NCBI GenBank assembly: GCA_018105865.1
Contig: CM030865.1
Span: forward strand, 3,483,716 to 3,547,715
Length of the DNA stretch: 64,000 nucleotides
Direction: 5' to 3'
Source: Metaphire vulgaris
Lineage: Eukaryota > Annelida > Clitellata > Crassiclitellata > Megascolecidae
Shown here: positions 10,760-21,599 of the stretch, piece by piece
How the letters are laid out: each line of letters opens with the position of its first letter
Numbering within the stretch: the first letter of the stretch is position 1
Translations under genes and position numbers: made by a program
The notes under the pieces: model-generated
Database searches by the model: none
What the model was told of the DNA's origin: nothing
The model's input: the letters and a program-made list of their open reading frames with translations, nothing else

Positions 10760-12345
10760 CTCATTGCTTGAAGGGTGTTTCCCCTCTGCATTCGCTCATG
10801 CAGTTGTTCACCCACTACTTAAAAAGCCATCTCTCTCTCTCCTGACGACTTGTCTAACTATAGGCCTATATCTAATCTTAATTTCTTATCGAAAATTCTT
10901 GAAAGGATTGTTGCTAAGCAAATGCATGCTCATTTGTGTTCTAGTCCACATTACCTCCCTTTCCAGTCTGCTTACCGAAAATATCACTCTACCGAAACGG
11001 CTCTGTTGGCAGTCCATGATTATATTGTTCGGGCTATTGATGCTGGAAAAGTTACTGCTCTTTTACTTCTTGACCTATCTGCCGCCTTTGATACTGTTGA
11101 TCATTCTATTCTTCTTCATCGTCTTGAACATTGGTTTGGAATCTCTGACATTGCTTTACATTGGTTTTCTTCATATTTACATCCCCGCACTCAATCAGTG
11201 ATAATAAATGAGAATCTCTCAACTCCCACTGATCTGTCTTGTGGTGTCCTCAAGGCTCAGTTCTTGGTCCTCTGTTATTTACTCTCTATACAACCCCTTG
11301 GGTTCAATTCTTGATGAACACCAAGTGGCATATCATCTTTATGCTGATGATACTCAAATTCTCATCTCTTTTGATCAATCTTCTTCAAACTCATCTCTTA
11401 AGACTCTATCCACTGTCTTTACTAATATTCAGTCATGGATGGATTCAAATAAGCTTCTTTTGAATTCATCAAAAACTGAGTTCTTGCTATTAGGTACTCC
11501 AGCTCAATTGACTAAATTTGAATCTGTGAAATCCGTAGTATTAGGAGATTCCACTGTTGTCCCTAGAAGTACTTCTGCTCAACAACCTTGGTGTGATATT
11601 TGACTCTTCCCTCTCTTTTACTAGTCACATAAATTCAGTCTGCAAAATTTCTCATTATCACATTCAGGGACATCTATCGCATCAGACATCTCCTCCTAAG
11701 CCTGTTCTTATTCAGTTAGCCAATGCATTGGTATCTAGTCGCCTCGATTATTGCAATTCCCTGCTTTTCGGCATCACAAATTCAAATATGCAGAAACTCC
11801 AGAGAGTACAAAATTCCTTAGTTAGAGTAATATCCAAAACTCCAAGATTTGAACATATTACTCCAGCTAGACAGTCCCTACATTGGCTTCCTATCAAATA
11901 CCGAATTAATTATAAAATTTGTCTTTTGGTATTTAAAACCATAGTATATAATGAACCCTATTACCTTAAGATGCGACTAATCCCTCGACCTACTATTCAG
12001 TCAACTATATATCTATAGGTATTCGGCAGGACTTTCATTTGTTGTTCCTTATTCTCGCACTGTCATTGGCACTAGTTGTTTCTCAGTGTGTGGCCCTAAG
12101 CTTTGGAATTCATTACCAATATCACTTCGCAAAACTAAAAATTTATCATCTTTTAGATCTGGTCTTAAAACTTACCTGTTTGACTTGGCTTATCCCCCTT
12201 AGATTGCTCCCCCGCTGTTCTGACTGATCTTCCGGATTGACCTGGCTCTAATTCTATTTGGATTTGGTGCGCCATCGGCTGATGCCCTGGGCATTATGAT
12301 AGTGGCGCCATAGAAGTTTATTGATTGATTGATTGATTAGGATCA
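10760..12345 (+). mobile_element. Non-LTR retrotransposon (CR1/L2-like), reverse transcriptase part and 3' end
   Basis: Plus-strand frames, broken by several single-base shifts, give the RT blocks NYRPISNLNFLSKILERI, AYRKYHSTETALLAVHDY, LLDLSAAFDTVDHSILL, a damaged SxGVPQGSVLG equivalent (two frames near 11240), the catalytic YADDTQILI, NLGVIFDSSLSFTSHI, SRLDYCNSLL and the HWLPIKYRI and SGLKTYLF tail blocks. The order is diagnostic of the CR1/L2 superfamily. It ends with a tandem ATTGATTGATTGATT tail at 12321-12339, typical of this superfamily. The endonuclease and the RT N-terminus are lost. Confidence 0.9.
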
Positions 12346-12639
12346 ATTTAAACTAGTGTGCTGGATAACACCGATGGCCAGTATTGACCAAATAGCCCCT
12401 TCAGGGGCGCCCACAGAGGGGGAAAGGAAGCAAATGCTTCCTATAAAGCTAGGGGTAGGAACCCCCCTACCCGAGTTTGGGGATCATGTTGGAGTAGTAT
12501 ATTAATTAAATAAATGCCTGTACAATTACTGCAGTACAATTTCGTTACTTCATATACTCAGTTCAAGTACACGTTCCTTATTGTCAGGCATTCATACAAT
12601 TTTATTATGGCACTTTTTGGGTAGTTATTCTTGTGATGT

Positions 12640-12960
12640 ACTGTAATGTAATTAGCTATTTATATTGCGCCTAATAAATCAATGTTAGCAAGCGCATTAC
12701 AATTAATGTCAATTATTATATGCACAATTGAACAGATATGTCTTCAAATGTTTACGGAAAGCGACGGGCGACTTTATGTTCCGTAGCGCTGGTGGAAGGG
12801 CGTTCCAGGCATGGGGTCCAGCGTACGAGAAGGCTCGTTGTCCCATGACTGTCCGAAGACGAGGTTTCTGGTATTGACTGGTAGAGGCTGATCGTAGGCC
12901 TGGTCTACCAATGGCGGTTGATGCATAGTGTAAAGGTAATAGTGTAAAACTCCCTGTGAA
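12640..12960 (-). repeat. LINE 3' end remnant
   Basis: The minus strand encodes a degraded AFSYAGPHAWNALPP-like segment and LKTYLF-like residues. The plus strand reads GGCGTTCCAGGCATGG and a TTTATATTGCGCC tail. This matches the C-terminal RT end of CR1-like elements. Confidence 0.6.
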
Positions 12961-13002
12961 TCTATTGGTTTGTTATAAATTCATTTTAAAGTTACATATG
13001 TG

Positions 13003-13131
13003 CAGTGGCGTATTTAGAATTTTGGTAAGGGGGGCCAGCCCATGGCGAGCGCGAGCCTATAATGGGGGTCTGAGGACAGGCTAGGCCAAGACCAAAGGGG
13101 GGCCATGGCCCAAATGGTAAATACGCCACTG
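13003..13131. mobile_element. hAT-type MITE, 129 bp, with perfect 8-bp target duplication
   Basis: Termini are CAGTGGCGTATTTA and, on the other strand, CAGTGGCGTATTTA. CATATGTG is duplicated exactly at 12995-13002 and 13132-13139. An 8-bp duplication with CAG...CTG ends is the hAT hallmark. Confidence 0.9.
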
Positions 13132-13270
13132 CATATGTGACATGCTGATGTTCACATAGAATGCCTCAACAGCAAGTCATTACTGTTCACTGTTTATTTT
13201 TCCATCATAGAACATAAATCATAAGCACAATGATCATGTAGAAAAAATAAGTTGAAAATTTTATAAATCC

Positions 13271-13368
13271 TTAACCAATGGAATGCAACAGGATAATAAA
13301 AACTGCAAGTGGTGTCACGGTCACCATCAACGATCCAGTGCTAAATCCTCTCGCACCATTTTTCATGT
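13271..13368 (-). CDS. Last exon: predicted GPI-attachment signal and stop
   Basis: The acceptor TTTATAG precedes 13368. The 31 codons read MKNGARGFSTGS, then the hydrophobic LMVTVTPLAVFIILLHSIG, then TAA at 13273-13271. A small-residue site (STGS), a short spacer and an uncharged C-terminal hydrophobic run with no cytoplasmic tail is the classic GPI-signal layout. The GFSTG piece is related to the SAGFTN of the two preceding mini-exons. The phase (2 bases first) fits them. Confidence 0.7.
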
Positions 13369-16300
13369 CTATAAATGAAATAAAAATATTTCAAAATCAC
13401 AAAATTACTTCCAACTAAAATGGTACAATCAGGCCCGTTGGAACTGGGAACTGGAGGCGCAGCTGCACCCTCTGGAAAAACTTAGGGGTTGCACTACATA
13501 CCTGCACTTCATCCTCTGGAAGACAAAAGCTATGGCTGCAGTTCACCCCCTTGCATTGTATTCATAAGGACAAACAGCTAACAACATCATCAATTTACCA
13601 AATGGCCCCCTGCTAAAAATTTGTTCCGCTGGAGCTGGTACAAATAAGAACATTTTCTAGAAAGTAAGCTACAGCCAATGATTGTGAGAGAGCTTAACCC
13701 TTGCACTGCCAAGGGGAAGGTGTCACCCTTGTTGGTTTCCCCAAATTTTCTGATACCAAATAAGATACTTTCAAGTGCTCTTAGGTACCCATAAGGGTCA
13801 ACTTAAACATTTTTTTGACAGTAAGTTATCACCAATGATTGTAAGATGGCTTAAAGCAGAATATAAGAACTGAATATGATTTTATAAGAACTAAGATCAC
13901 TATCTAACCTGAATTGGTAAATCCTGCAGACGCAGGTTTCAAATCTGCAATTGATAAAAATACTTTTTTATATAATCAATAATCACATCATATTATTATA
14001 AAAATATTTTCATCTGATTTGTATAAACAAGAACATTTTCTAGAAAGTAAGTTATATTCAATAATTGCAAGAGGTCTAAAGCTGTAATCATATAAACAAA
14101 CTAAGATAACCATCCAACCTGTATTAGTAAATCCAGCCGAAACATTTTCCACATCTACAACTGACAAAAAATAATTTAAAATAACAAATGAATGAAAACC
14201 AATTAAAGGTTGTCCACAGTCACAACTTGTCTAAGGTCACAAGACAACAGTGAAGTCTGAACTAGCAATATTTCTGCATCTTGGCACTCCATCTCCAAGT
14301 CCACCAATGATGCAGACAGCCTATGTAATGTAATGTGACATTTTTATAGCACCTCTTCTATTTCCCATAGCCTAGGAAATTAATTGCCCGAATTACAATA
14401 CAGATGTAATAATCTATATAGGGGTTTCCACTGGAATGTTAAGCCATACACAAAGACCCAACCATCAAAAAGCACCATGACAAAAAGAGTTTTATATACC
14501 AAAACCCTTAAATGTAACTCATTGCCTATATGAATCTTGTTATTGTTTGTCAGGTTTTCAGGTATTTAGATAAAAGGAAACCATATAAGATAAAAATCAA
14601 AACGAGAAAAGAGCATAAAATTCGCAGGTTACATCAAGTACAAACCTTTTGGTTCACTGCGTATCAGAAAATAGCGCATTTCTGTAGATCCTGCTTCCAA
14701 ACATTCAAAATATCTAGGTGTGTCTACTCCAGCCGTAATGGTGAAGTTGCAACCATCGTTAAAACATTTCACTTGCAACCAGGAATACTTTTTGCTTAGT
14801 CCATATCCACTGTGTGCCAAATGCCCATCAGCACACAGTTTTAGTCCATTCTCTCGAGACACTGGACACGTAAATGAGACGATATCCCCATATTCCAGAG
14901 TTGTGTTCTCAACCAGTATACCTATAACAGTGAATTTGAATTCCAAATATCAGTCTATTTACAAATAATCATTGCACCATAATTTCTTAAACCATGACAA
15001 TGACAAGAGGTTTTGATTGGCTTTTTTGCACCATTGACTGATGCCACAAACATTATGATCGTGGCATCAGAAATCTATTGATCACTCGATATTTCCCACA
15101 ATAGGATGCCATTATTTACAGAATGAATACAAAATATGCAAGGAAAAGCCTTTAGCCCCTTTACTGGCCATGACTCACATATGCACCCATTTTTACATTA
15201 TGTTACAAATAAATGGCCGGTAAAGGGGTTGAAGAAAACATCATAACTATCACAATAAATTCAACCGATCTAGAACATATAATTTTACATTTTGATCTTG
15301 TCTGAATCATAGTTGCTCTAAGCAATTGCAAACATTACCGCAGTTATAAATAAGCAGCGTGACTTTCTGTTTCGAAATAGCAATAATGCAAGAACGGATA
15401 TAATACAAAACAGTTTAACTTACCCCTACAATCACTTGAGTTATTGGAAGCCCAACATTTTCCTCCATAAGCAGAAAACAGCACCAAACAAAAAGCATAC
15501 ACTGAAAGAAATTAACACAAAATCAAGTGATTAGAAAATTATGCTCAAATGGAGAAAGGACTGGATGAAATCTAGTGAAATACTGTAATACAGAAATGGA
15601 AAAACTGACAGAGTAACAACCTCAGAAAGTTCATTTGAACTTACAATTGTTAGACTGTGATGCAAATTTCTTATTACCATCAAGGTGCTTCATCAGAATA
15701 AATTAAAAACATGGCTGTCAAAGGTTTTAGATATCTGAGTTCTGAAATAAACAAATCCTATGCAATATAAAGTGATTAAAATGTGGTTCATTGAGACATT
15801 GAAAATCTACAAACAAACCAAGCACAGTACTTAATACACAACACGCAGAGGTGTTCCTTTACCAGCTTTGTGACTTCCAGCTCCAGTATTTCCATTCCCA
15901 AATCCCACATTAGCATTTTCCTTGACTACATCCTCTGTCAACGACAGAAAAACGAGCAATAATACTAATTTTGAAAAGTAATATACAACAGTTATTATTG
16001 TGACACATGGAGTAGGATCAAAATTAAACTAGTAATTTCTTGCATCTCAGAATTTCATTCGTAGTGAACATAATCCTCAAGATGACAAATAATTTCACAT
16101 CAGAACTATCAAAGAATAAGGATTTCTACTAATTGGTTTATCTATCTACCTCAAGCCTTGTGATTTTCAAAGCTCAAAACGGTATCACAACTCGTCTACA
16201 GACTTCTGGTCGACCGATAATAGATCAAATTTGTTATCCTTGACATTGAAGAATAAATTCAAGCACTTGATATCAGTAGACCAGTTATCGTAGTCGATCA

Positions 16301-16809
16301 GGTATCGTAGTAAACCTATTATAGGTCGAGCAGAAGTCTGTAGGTGAGTTGTCTTAAACAAAAAGTTTGTAGACAATTTGCTGTGGAACCTTCAAAACTA
16401 TGGCTGAGCTCATCTGCAAAATAAGTTATTTTAAATTAGCAATCCGAGGGGAGAAACCAGACATATTGGAGATCTAATCCAATTAGACACAAGTTGTTCT
16501 AATCCAAACCATAGACACGAAATAGCAACTGTACGCCACAAGCAACTGTACACCACACTACTACCAACTCGCGGACTCTTACATCATCTTCCGTTCCTTG
16601 TTGGCCTGTCAATGGGGCTACAGTTTTCCTCGAAGGACCGCTTCTAAAGGACTCTGCACCGGACTTTTTCACGGCACCAAAGTTCTTTCCATCATCACAG
16701 TGGATTTTAACATCGCCACCTTCTGACCTTCATTGACATGTCAGCGTTGTTAAAGCGCTTTTGATTTTGGATTTTAAACCATGCATACAGCGCTATATAA
16801 ATTGTCCTG

Positions 16810-16848
<39 letters not shown>

Positions 16849-19800
16849 GATGTTCAGCCAATTATTACATTTCAAAAGAATGATTTCTTACAAATAAATC
16901 GAGCACACTTTAGAAAAATTAAACAATTCACACCTGACAGAGACATTTCATCACCAGCTTTACCATTTCCAGGTTCATCATTTCCATTTTCAATTCCCAC
17001 ATCATCATTTTCCTTTACTTCGTCCCCTGTTAAGACAGCAACAGGAAAAATATTACATATGTAGAAAATGGAGAAAGATCAAAACTAAGCTTATATCCAC
17101 ATAATAGGCATCTTAGAGTTTTAATCCAGTTAGGCACAAGTTGCTCGAGTCCAAACGGTAGGCATCATATAGCCACTGCACACTACAAACTGGTTGGTCA
17201 ACCTACTGCATTTGAAAAGAATGATTTATATTTTCACAGATAAATAAAAATACACACGTGTTGTCCACAATTTATTACTATCATAGCTAGAAAATACATC
17301 ACAACACATAACTACATAACTACCTCATCATCTGTCAACAGTGCTTCTGTTTTACGAACATTTTAATTAATAAAAATTAAGATTCACATATTTCAATCAA
17401 GAGATCTCAAGTCATGGTCTGTGTCAAGTTGTATTGATTTCAGCATCACCAATTTAGTCTCTGAGACAAAGAGGGTGCTGTAGGAAAGCCAGTAAGAGAA
17501 AAATAAGTCAGACTGGGGAGGTTGAATCGCCTGGTAATAACGATCTTTTAGTAAGTTGTTATTGCCACATGTACATTAAAAGCCAAAATAAAATGTTCTT
17601 ATCGTTTCCAGTCAATTCCATCTAGAACAGTCCACTGAGTCATTCAACGGCACAAATAAACTAAGCATGCTTTACCAAAAACGAATAACTCATCCACACC
17701 TGACAGAGACATTCCATCACCAGCTTTACCATTTCCAATTCCCACATCATTTCCATTTTCAATTCCCACATCAGAACGCTTCTTGACTCCATTTCCTGTT
17801 AAGACAGTAACAAGCAAAAATGTTACATTTGAAATGTAATGTACAATGATCAGAGCTGCAAAAAATTAGTTAATTGAAACAATGAATCTGATGGGAGCAA
17901 TTACCGGTAGATGTCTTGAAGTATTAATCCAGTTAAAACAAGTTATTTGGGTAGCATCGCCTAGCCACTGCACGTCACATAATAATTAAATTTCACAAGA
18001 ATCATTTTTTTACAAATATAATCATAAAAATATCTTTCTATTCAAGCATTTGAATTTCCTGAATTGATATATTGCACACTTAAATTGACACAACTCAGAT
18101 TTGAGCCAAGATCTCAGCATTTCAAATGCTGAGATCTTGGCATGGCATTTCAGCGTTGCCAATATACGGTAGTGTTAGTGACAAAGAGAGTGTTTAAGGA
18201 ATGCCAGCAAATAACAAATTCTTTTTTGCTACTAGGACATCGACAAGATAAGAGGAATACTCGCATAGTTTCCAATCAATTTTACTGAAATGAGTTTATC
18301 TACTGAGATGTTCAAATGATATACATAAAACCAAGCACACTTTATGAAAAATGAATTATAAATCCTTACGTGACAGAGACATTTCATCACCAGGCTCAAC
18401 TCTTCCAACCTCGGTACTTCCATCTGCAATTCGTACATCTGCGCCTTTCTTGATTTCATGCCCTGTTGCACACTTTACCAAAAATGAATACCCAACATGC
18501 AGAGACGTTCCTTCACCAGCTTTATCACTTTCAGATCCCACATCAGCACTTTTCTCAACTTCGTCCTCTGTTAATGACAGAAACAAGTAAATATTACCTA
18601 ATTACGTAATGTAATTTACAACATGTATTAGTAATAATTTTGAAATGCAGAAAATGTACAAAGATCAAAATTAACTTTATAAAAGATCTCTCAGAGATCT
18701 AATCAAGTTAGGGACTGTCCATTAATTATGTCAACAATTTTTGGGCAATTTTTGACCACTTCCCCCTTGTCAACAACTGTCAACTTTCAGTTACCCCCCT
18801 ATAATTACGTCAAAAACTGTTACCCCCCCAAGATCAATGACAGGTCCCAATAACAAGGTTATTATTTTTTGCGATGATGACCATTTTTCTCTGTTTTGCT
18901 CATCGAGCATCAAAATGTGGTGGTGATGACATTTTTTGATATGCTTTATTCCATTGTAATAAGTAGTATTCAATGAAATTTCCTATTTTTTGATTATTTG
19001 TAAAAAGTGAAATTGTTGACGTCAACTTCTCTTGATCCCCCCTCCCCCTGTCAACAACTGTCAAACTTTTTCAAACCCCCTCCTCCCTAAATTGTTGACG
19101 TAATTAATGGACAGCCCCTTAGAAACAAGTACAAATAAACTAAGCATGCTTTACCACAATGGAATAATTTATCCACACCTGACAGAGACTTTCCATCACC
19201 AGGTTTGCCTCTTCCAAACTCGGCACTTCGATTTGCAACTTGCACATCAGTGCTTTTCTTGACTTTATTTCCTGTCGAGACACCAACATGCATAAATATA
19301 ACTTTCAAAATGCAATGTACAAAAATCTTATGTGACAAAGTGTGACAAACAGAGAAATACCATAACAAAGCTTGCCATTTCTTGATGTATAGAATTTGAT
19401 GCCTGGTGAACATGATCACCAAAATAAACACTTCACATTTGAATCATCGATGGATAAGGATTCCAACGAGTTGGTTTATCTAATTCAAGCATCTTGATTT
19501 TTAAAGCTCAAAACTGTGGCCCTGCTGCAAAAAAAGTTATACATGAAAAACGCAATCTGATGAGAGACAACAGGCCTCCTGGAGATCCAATCCATTAAGA
19601 CACAAGCTGTCCGAGTCCAAACGGTAGAGACAGTCTAGTCACTGTATGTCACAAAATGGTTGACCAACCATTGCATATCATCACAAGAATTATTTTATAC
19701 AAGTGAATCCAAAACATATTTTCCCTTTCAAACAATTTAACTGGCTTAACAAAGACACATCTAAATCTCAACACATATTCAGATTTGTGCCAAGGTTTTA

Positions 19801-21259
19801 GCAGCATTAATTTCAGCGTTGCCACTTTAGCATTTGCAACAAAGACGGTGCTTCAGCAAAGCAAGTATTAGAAACATAAAACAGAATATGAAGAACTGGG
19901 AGATTCCAATGGAAGTAATGATCTTCCAGTAAGTTCTGATTGCTACATGTATGTTAAAAGCAAAAAAACTGTTCTTGCAGTTTCAAGTCAATTTCATCGA
20001 GGATAGTCCATTGAGACATACAAAAGCCAATAAACAAACCGAGCACATTTTACCAAAAATGTATACTTAATACACACCACGCAGAGATGTTCCTTCACCA
20101 GCTTTGTCACTTTCAGCTCCAGTATTTCCATTTGCATCAGCACTTTCCTTCACTTCATCCTCTGTTAACGAAAGAAACGAGCAATAATACAAATTTTGAA
20201 AAGTGACGTACAACAGTTATTATTGTGACACATGGAGTAGGATAAAAATCACGCTAGTAATTTCTTTCAGCTCAGAATTTTGTTTGAAGTGACTGCTGTT
20301 TTACCATTCCTCAATTCTTGTACAGTTATTCAGTGAGTGCAAACTGCAGATGGAATGACAGCATTTATCCAATTCATATAAAATACGTTAAACTCGGCGA
20401 TGAACACAGAAAGGCCATGAATCAATAATCTGCCAATTAATTGTTCAGGGTCGATAATAGGTGAACTGATAAGTGGCTGGAGGCATTATTGGTGCATCAC
20501 TAACAGGGCGCGATTTGTAGGGAGAAGGGGGATTTTTCCCCCACTGTCCAACTGCATCCCCCCTACTGCTACATTCCCCACCACTACATCCCCCACTGCT
20601 ACACTTTACCAACAACTACATCCCCCCAAGCTCGACATATTCCCCCCACTGATCCAGGTCACAAATCGCACCCAGATCACTAATATGCAATGTCTAGCTG
20701 GTAACCTGAGATCAAAAATGCCGACCAAAGTCATCAAATCTTAATGGACATGCAAAACTGCACAGAACGTATTACAATAAAATAATATAACATAATGCTA
20801 TTTTGAGGTCATGAAAACAATAAATAGATAAATAAATAAATTGCAGCTAATGATCAAAACACTAATCCACATCTCTTGTTTGATGAGCGAATTAGGAGTT
20901 TGGCTAATTATCTTAAAATTTACCCACTATACTTGCTTTTAAATCAAATTCAAACATCAATAATCAAACAAAACTGGCCAAAAAATCAAAACTCTAAATG
21001 AATTGTGAATCCGGCAGACAAGAAAATTATATGATTCACCTTCTCCATTCTTACCGGTTTCAGAAGAATATTCTGCAAAATTTTCATTGTTTTCATCACG
21101 ACTCGAGATCTCCACATCTGTAAGTGACTCTTGATCATAATAGGATTCTTCATTTTCCTTCCCCTTAATCTGTTCTTTTACAGCTGTTTCGTCAGCCGCT
21201 GTGCAATCTTTCCTCAGCTGAACGCCTCCAGTATCTTTTACTTCATCCGCCGGAGCAAC
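13271..21259 (-). CDS. Unrecognised multi-exon gene: acidic repeat modules, Cys domain, putative GPI anchor
   Basis: Gene-level entry for 12 exons on the minus strand (listed separately). Every internal junction is phase 1, so any exon can be skipped or duplicated without a frameshift. Order N to C: an acidic exon, six exons carrying seven related modules of about 28-33 residues (pattern: acidic/EVK start, xADVG, N/G-rich middle, KAGxG-SL end), a short hydrophobic exon, a 92-residue domain with five cysteines, two near-identical 12-residue exons (SAGFTN), and an end exon with small residues followed by a hydrophobic tail and stop. The last feature predicts GPI anchoring, which would make this an extracellular surface protein. 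The start exon is not secure. I do not recognise the family. Confidence 0.65.
13909..13944 (-). CDS. 12-codon mini-exon, copy 2
   Basis: The acceptor TTGCAG and donor GTTAGA enclose 36 nt encoding LKPASAGFTNS with split codons at both ends (phase 1-1). Nearly the same protein as the exon at 14119-14154. Confidence 0.6.
14119..14154 (-). CDS. 12-codon mini-exon, copy 1
   Basis: The acceptor TTGTAG and donor GTTGGA enclose 36 nt encoding VENVSAGFTNT (phase 1-1). Its length and phase are identical to those of the exon at 13909-13944, which supports duplication of a functional exon. Confidence 0.6.
14646..14921 (-). CDS. Cys-containing extracellular domain exon
   Basis: 276 nt, phase 1-1, acceptor TTATAG, donor GTTTGT. 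The protein begins ILVENTTLEYGDIVSFTCP and includes ENGLKLCADGHLAHSGYG, SWLQVKCFNDGCNFTI and TPRYFECLEAG. There are five cysteines and two N-glycosylation motifs (NTT, NFT). 'YGDxVxFTCP' recalls the openings of Ig/sushi-like domains but the rest does not match them. If the donor is not used, the frame would end at 14629. The choice of donor rests on phase agreement with the mini-exons. Confidence 0.7.
15424..15501 (-). CDS. Hydrophobic exon of the same gene
   Basis: The acceptor TTTCAG and strong donor GTAAGT enclose 78 nt, phase 1-1. The protein is VYAFCLVLFSAYGGKCWAS followed by an NNSSDCRG segment. The 14-residue hydrophobic core followed by AYGG resembles a signal peptide, yet upstream exons are in phase with it. 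Either it starts an alternative transcript whose ATG lies in another exon, or it sits inside a longer protein. Confidence 0.55.
15845..15934 (-). CDS. Repeat module 7
   Basis: Acceptor TTGACAG. The protein is DVVKENANVGFGNGNTGAGS followed by HKAGKGTPL. The donor is GTGTTG (weak), which gives phase 1-1 at 90 nt. Closest to module 1 (EDEV...GEGTSLR type). Confidence 0.55.
16187..16352. mobile_element. Long inverted-repeat element
   Basis: ACAACTCGTCTACAGACTTC at the left is the near-complement of the right end (ACAACTCACCTACAGACTTC read on the minus strand). The match continues about 40 bp, through GGTCGACC-like bases. A MITE or foldback sequence in an intron of the repeat-module gene. No clear target duplication. 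Confidence 0.7.
16590..16850 (+). repeat. LINE/SINE 3' repeat ending in (TAA)n
   Basis: Contains ATGGGGCTACAGTTTTCCT, CATCACAGTGGATTTTAACA and TACAGCGCTATATAAATTGT, then (TAA)n. Almost identical to 48590-48880, including the terminal microsatellite, so it is a dispersed element with an A/T-rich tail. Confidence 0.75.
16934..17026 (-). CDS. Repeat module 6
   Basis: 93 nt, phase 1-1, acceptor TTAACAG, donor GTGTGA. The protein is GDEVKENDDVGIENGNDEPG followed by NGKAGDEMSLS. Confidence 0.65.
17700..17795 (-). CDS. Repeat module 5
   Basis: 96 nt, phase 1-1, acceptor TTAACAG, donor GTGTGG. The protein is GNGVKKRSDVGIENGNDVGI followed by GNGKAGDGMSLS. It contains an internal duplication of the VGIxNGN unit. 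Confidence 0.65.
18370..18567 (-). CDS. Repeat modules 3 and 4 fused in one exon
   Basis: 198 nt, open throughout, acceptor TTAACAG, donor GTAAGG, phase 1-1. Module 3 is EDEVEKSADVGSESDKAGEG then TSLH. Module 4 is HEIKKGADVRIADGSTEVGR then VEPGDEMSLS. The ~12 residues between (VGYSFLVKCATG) are translated from what is intron start sequence beside module 1 (GTATT...TTTTTGGTAAA), so a deletion joined two exons in frame. Confidence 0.65.
18711..19118. mobile_element. Harbinger-like MITE, 408 bp
   Basis: Left end GGGACTGTCCATTAATTATG. Right end on the other strand GGGGCTGTCCATTAATTACG. The inverted match continues through TCAACAATTT. TTA is present on both flanks (18708-18710, 19119-19121), as in the 3-bp TWA duplications of PIF/Harbinger elements. 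No transposase. It lies in an intron between two modules of the repeat gene. Confidence 0.85.
19179..19271 (-). CDS. Repeat module 2
   Basis: 93 nt, phase 1-1, acceptor TCGACAG, donor GTGTGG. The protein is GNKVKKSTDVQVANRSAEFG followed by RGKPGDGKSLS. Confidence 0.65.
20078..20161 (-). CDS. Repeat module 1
   Basis: 84 nt, phase 1-1, acceptor TTAACAG, donor GTGTGT. The protein is EDEVKESADANGNTGAESDK followed by AGEGTSLR. It joins the acidic exon at 21055 in phase. Confidence 0.65.
20504..20675. mobile_element. hAT-type MITE, CAGGGTGCGATTTGT family, copy 1
   Basis: Starts CAGGGCGCGATTTGTAGGG and ends ...GGTCACAAATCGCACCCAG. ATCACTAA is duplicated exactly at 20496-20503 and 20676-20683. The C/T-rich interior (CTGCTACATCCCC repeats) is shared with 40636-40804 and 57158-57324. 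Confidence 0.88.
21055..21259 (-). CDS. Acidic N-terminal exon of the repeat-module gene
   Basis: 205 nt, phase 0 to 1, strong donor GTAAGA, acceptor TTGTAAG. The protein starts VAPADEVKDTGGVQL and is rich in D/E/S (ENEESYYDQESLTDVEISSR). An ATG-GTGAGT context at about 23699-23701 on the minus strand could be an upstream start exon in matching phase, but that is weak. The frame also runs a few hydrophobic codons (VLLLCC) upstream of the assumed acceptor, so the true start is unresolved. Confidence 0.5.
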
Positions 21260-21424
21260 CTTACAACACAGCAGCAAAACATTGCTTTACAAGATTATAT
21301 CCAGAGTATAATCATTGCTTATTACGGTAGTACGGTAATGGAGGGAAGTATAACAGGCAATGTACAATGTAATGTACAAAAATGTAATGTACAAAATGTA
21401 ATGTACAAAAATCTTAAAATGTAA

Positions 21425-21575
21425 CAGGCAAATGGACAGACGGAAGAACAAAGAGGATGCTATTGGACAGGATGATGAGAACAGATGTACAGCAACAAAA
21501 AACCTATACAGAAATCAAAGAAGAGGCAAGACACAGAGAGGAATGGAAACAATGGAGTCCTTAGCTGGTCTTAAG
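21425..21575 (+). mobile_element. RTE-like LINE 3' fragment
   Basis: TGGACAGACGGAAGAACAAAG leads to residues like the RT C-terminal tail EARHREEWKQWSP (GAGGCAAGACACAGAGAGGA...TGGAAACAATGGAG). The same tail is seen in full at 52904-53329. Confidence 0.55.
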
Positions 21576-21599
21576 ACAGAAAAGCTGCTACTACTAACT

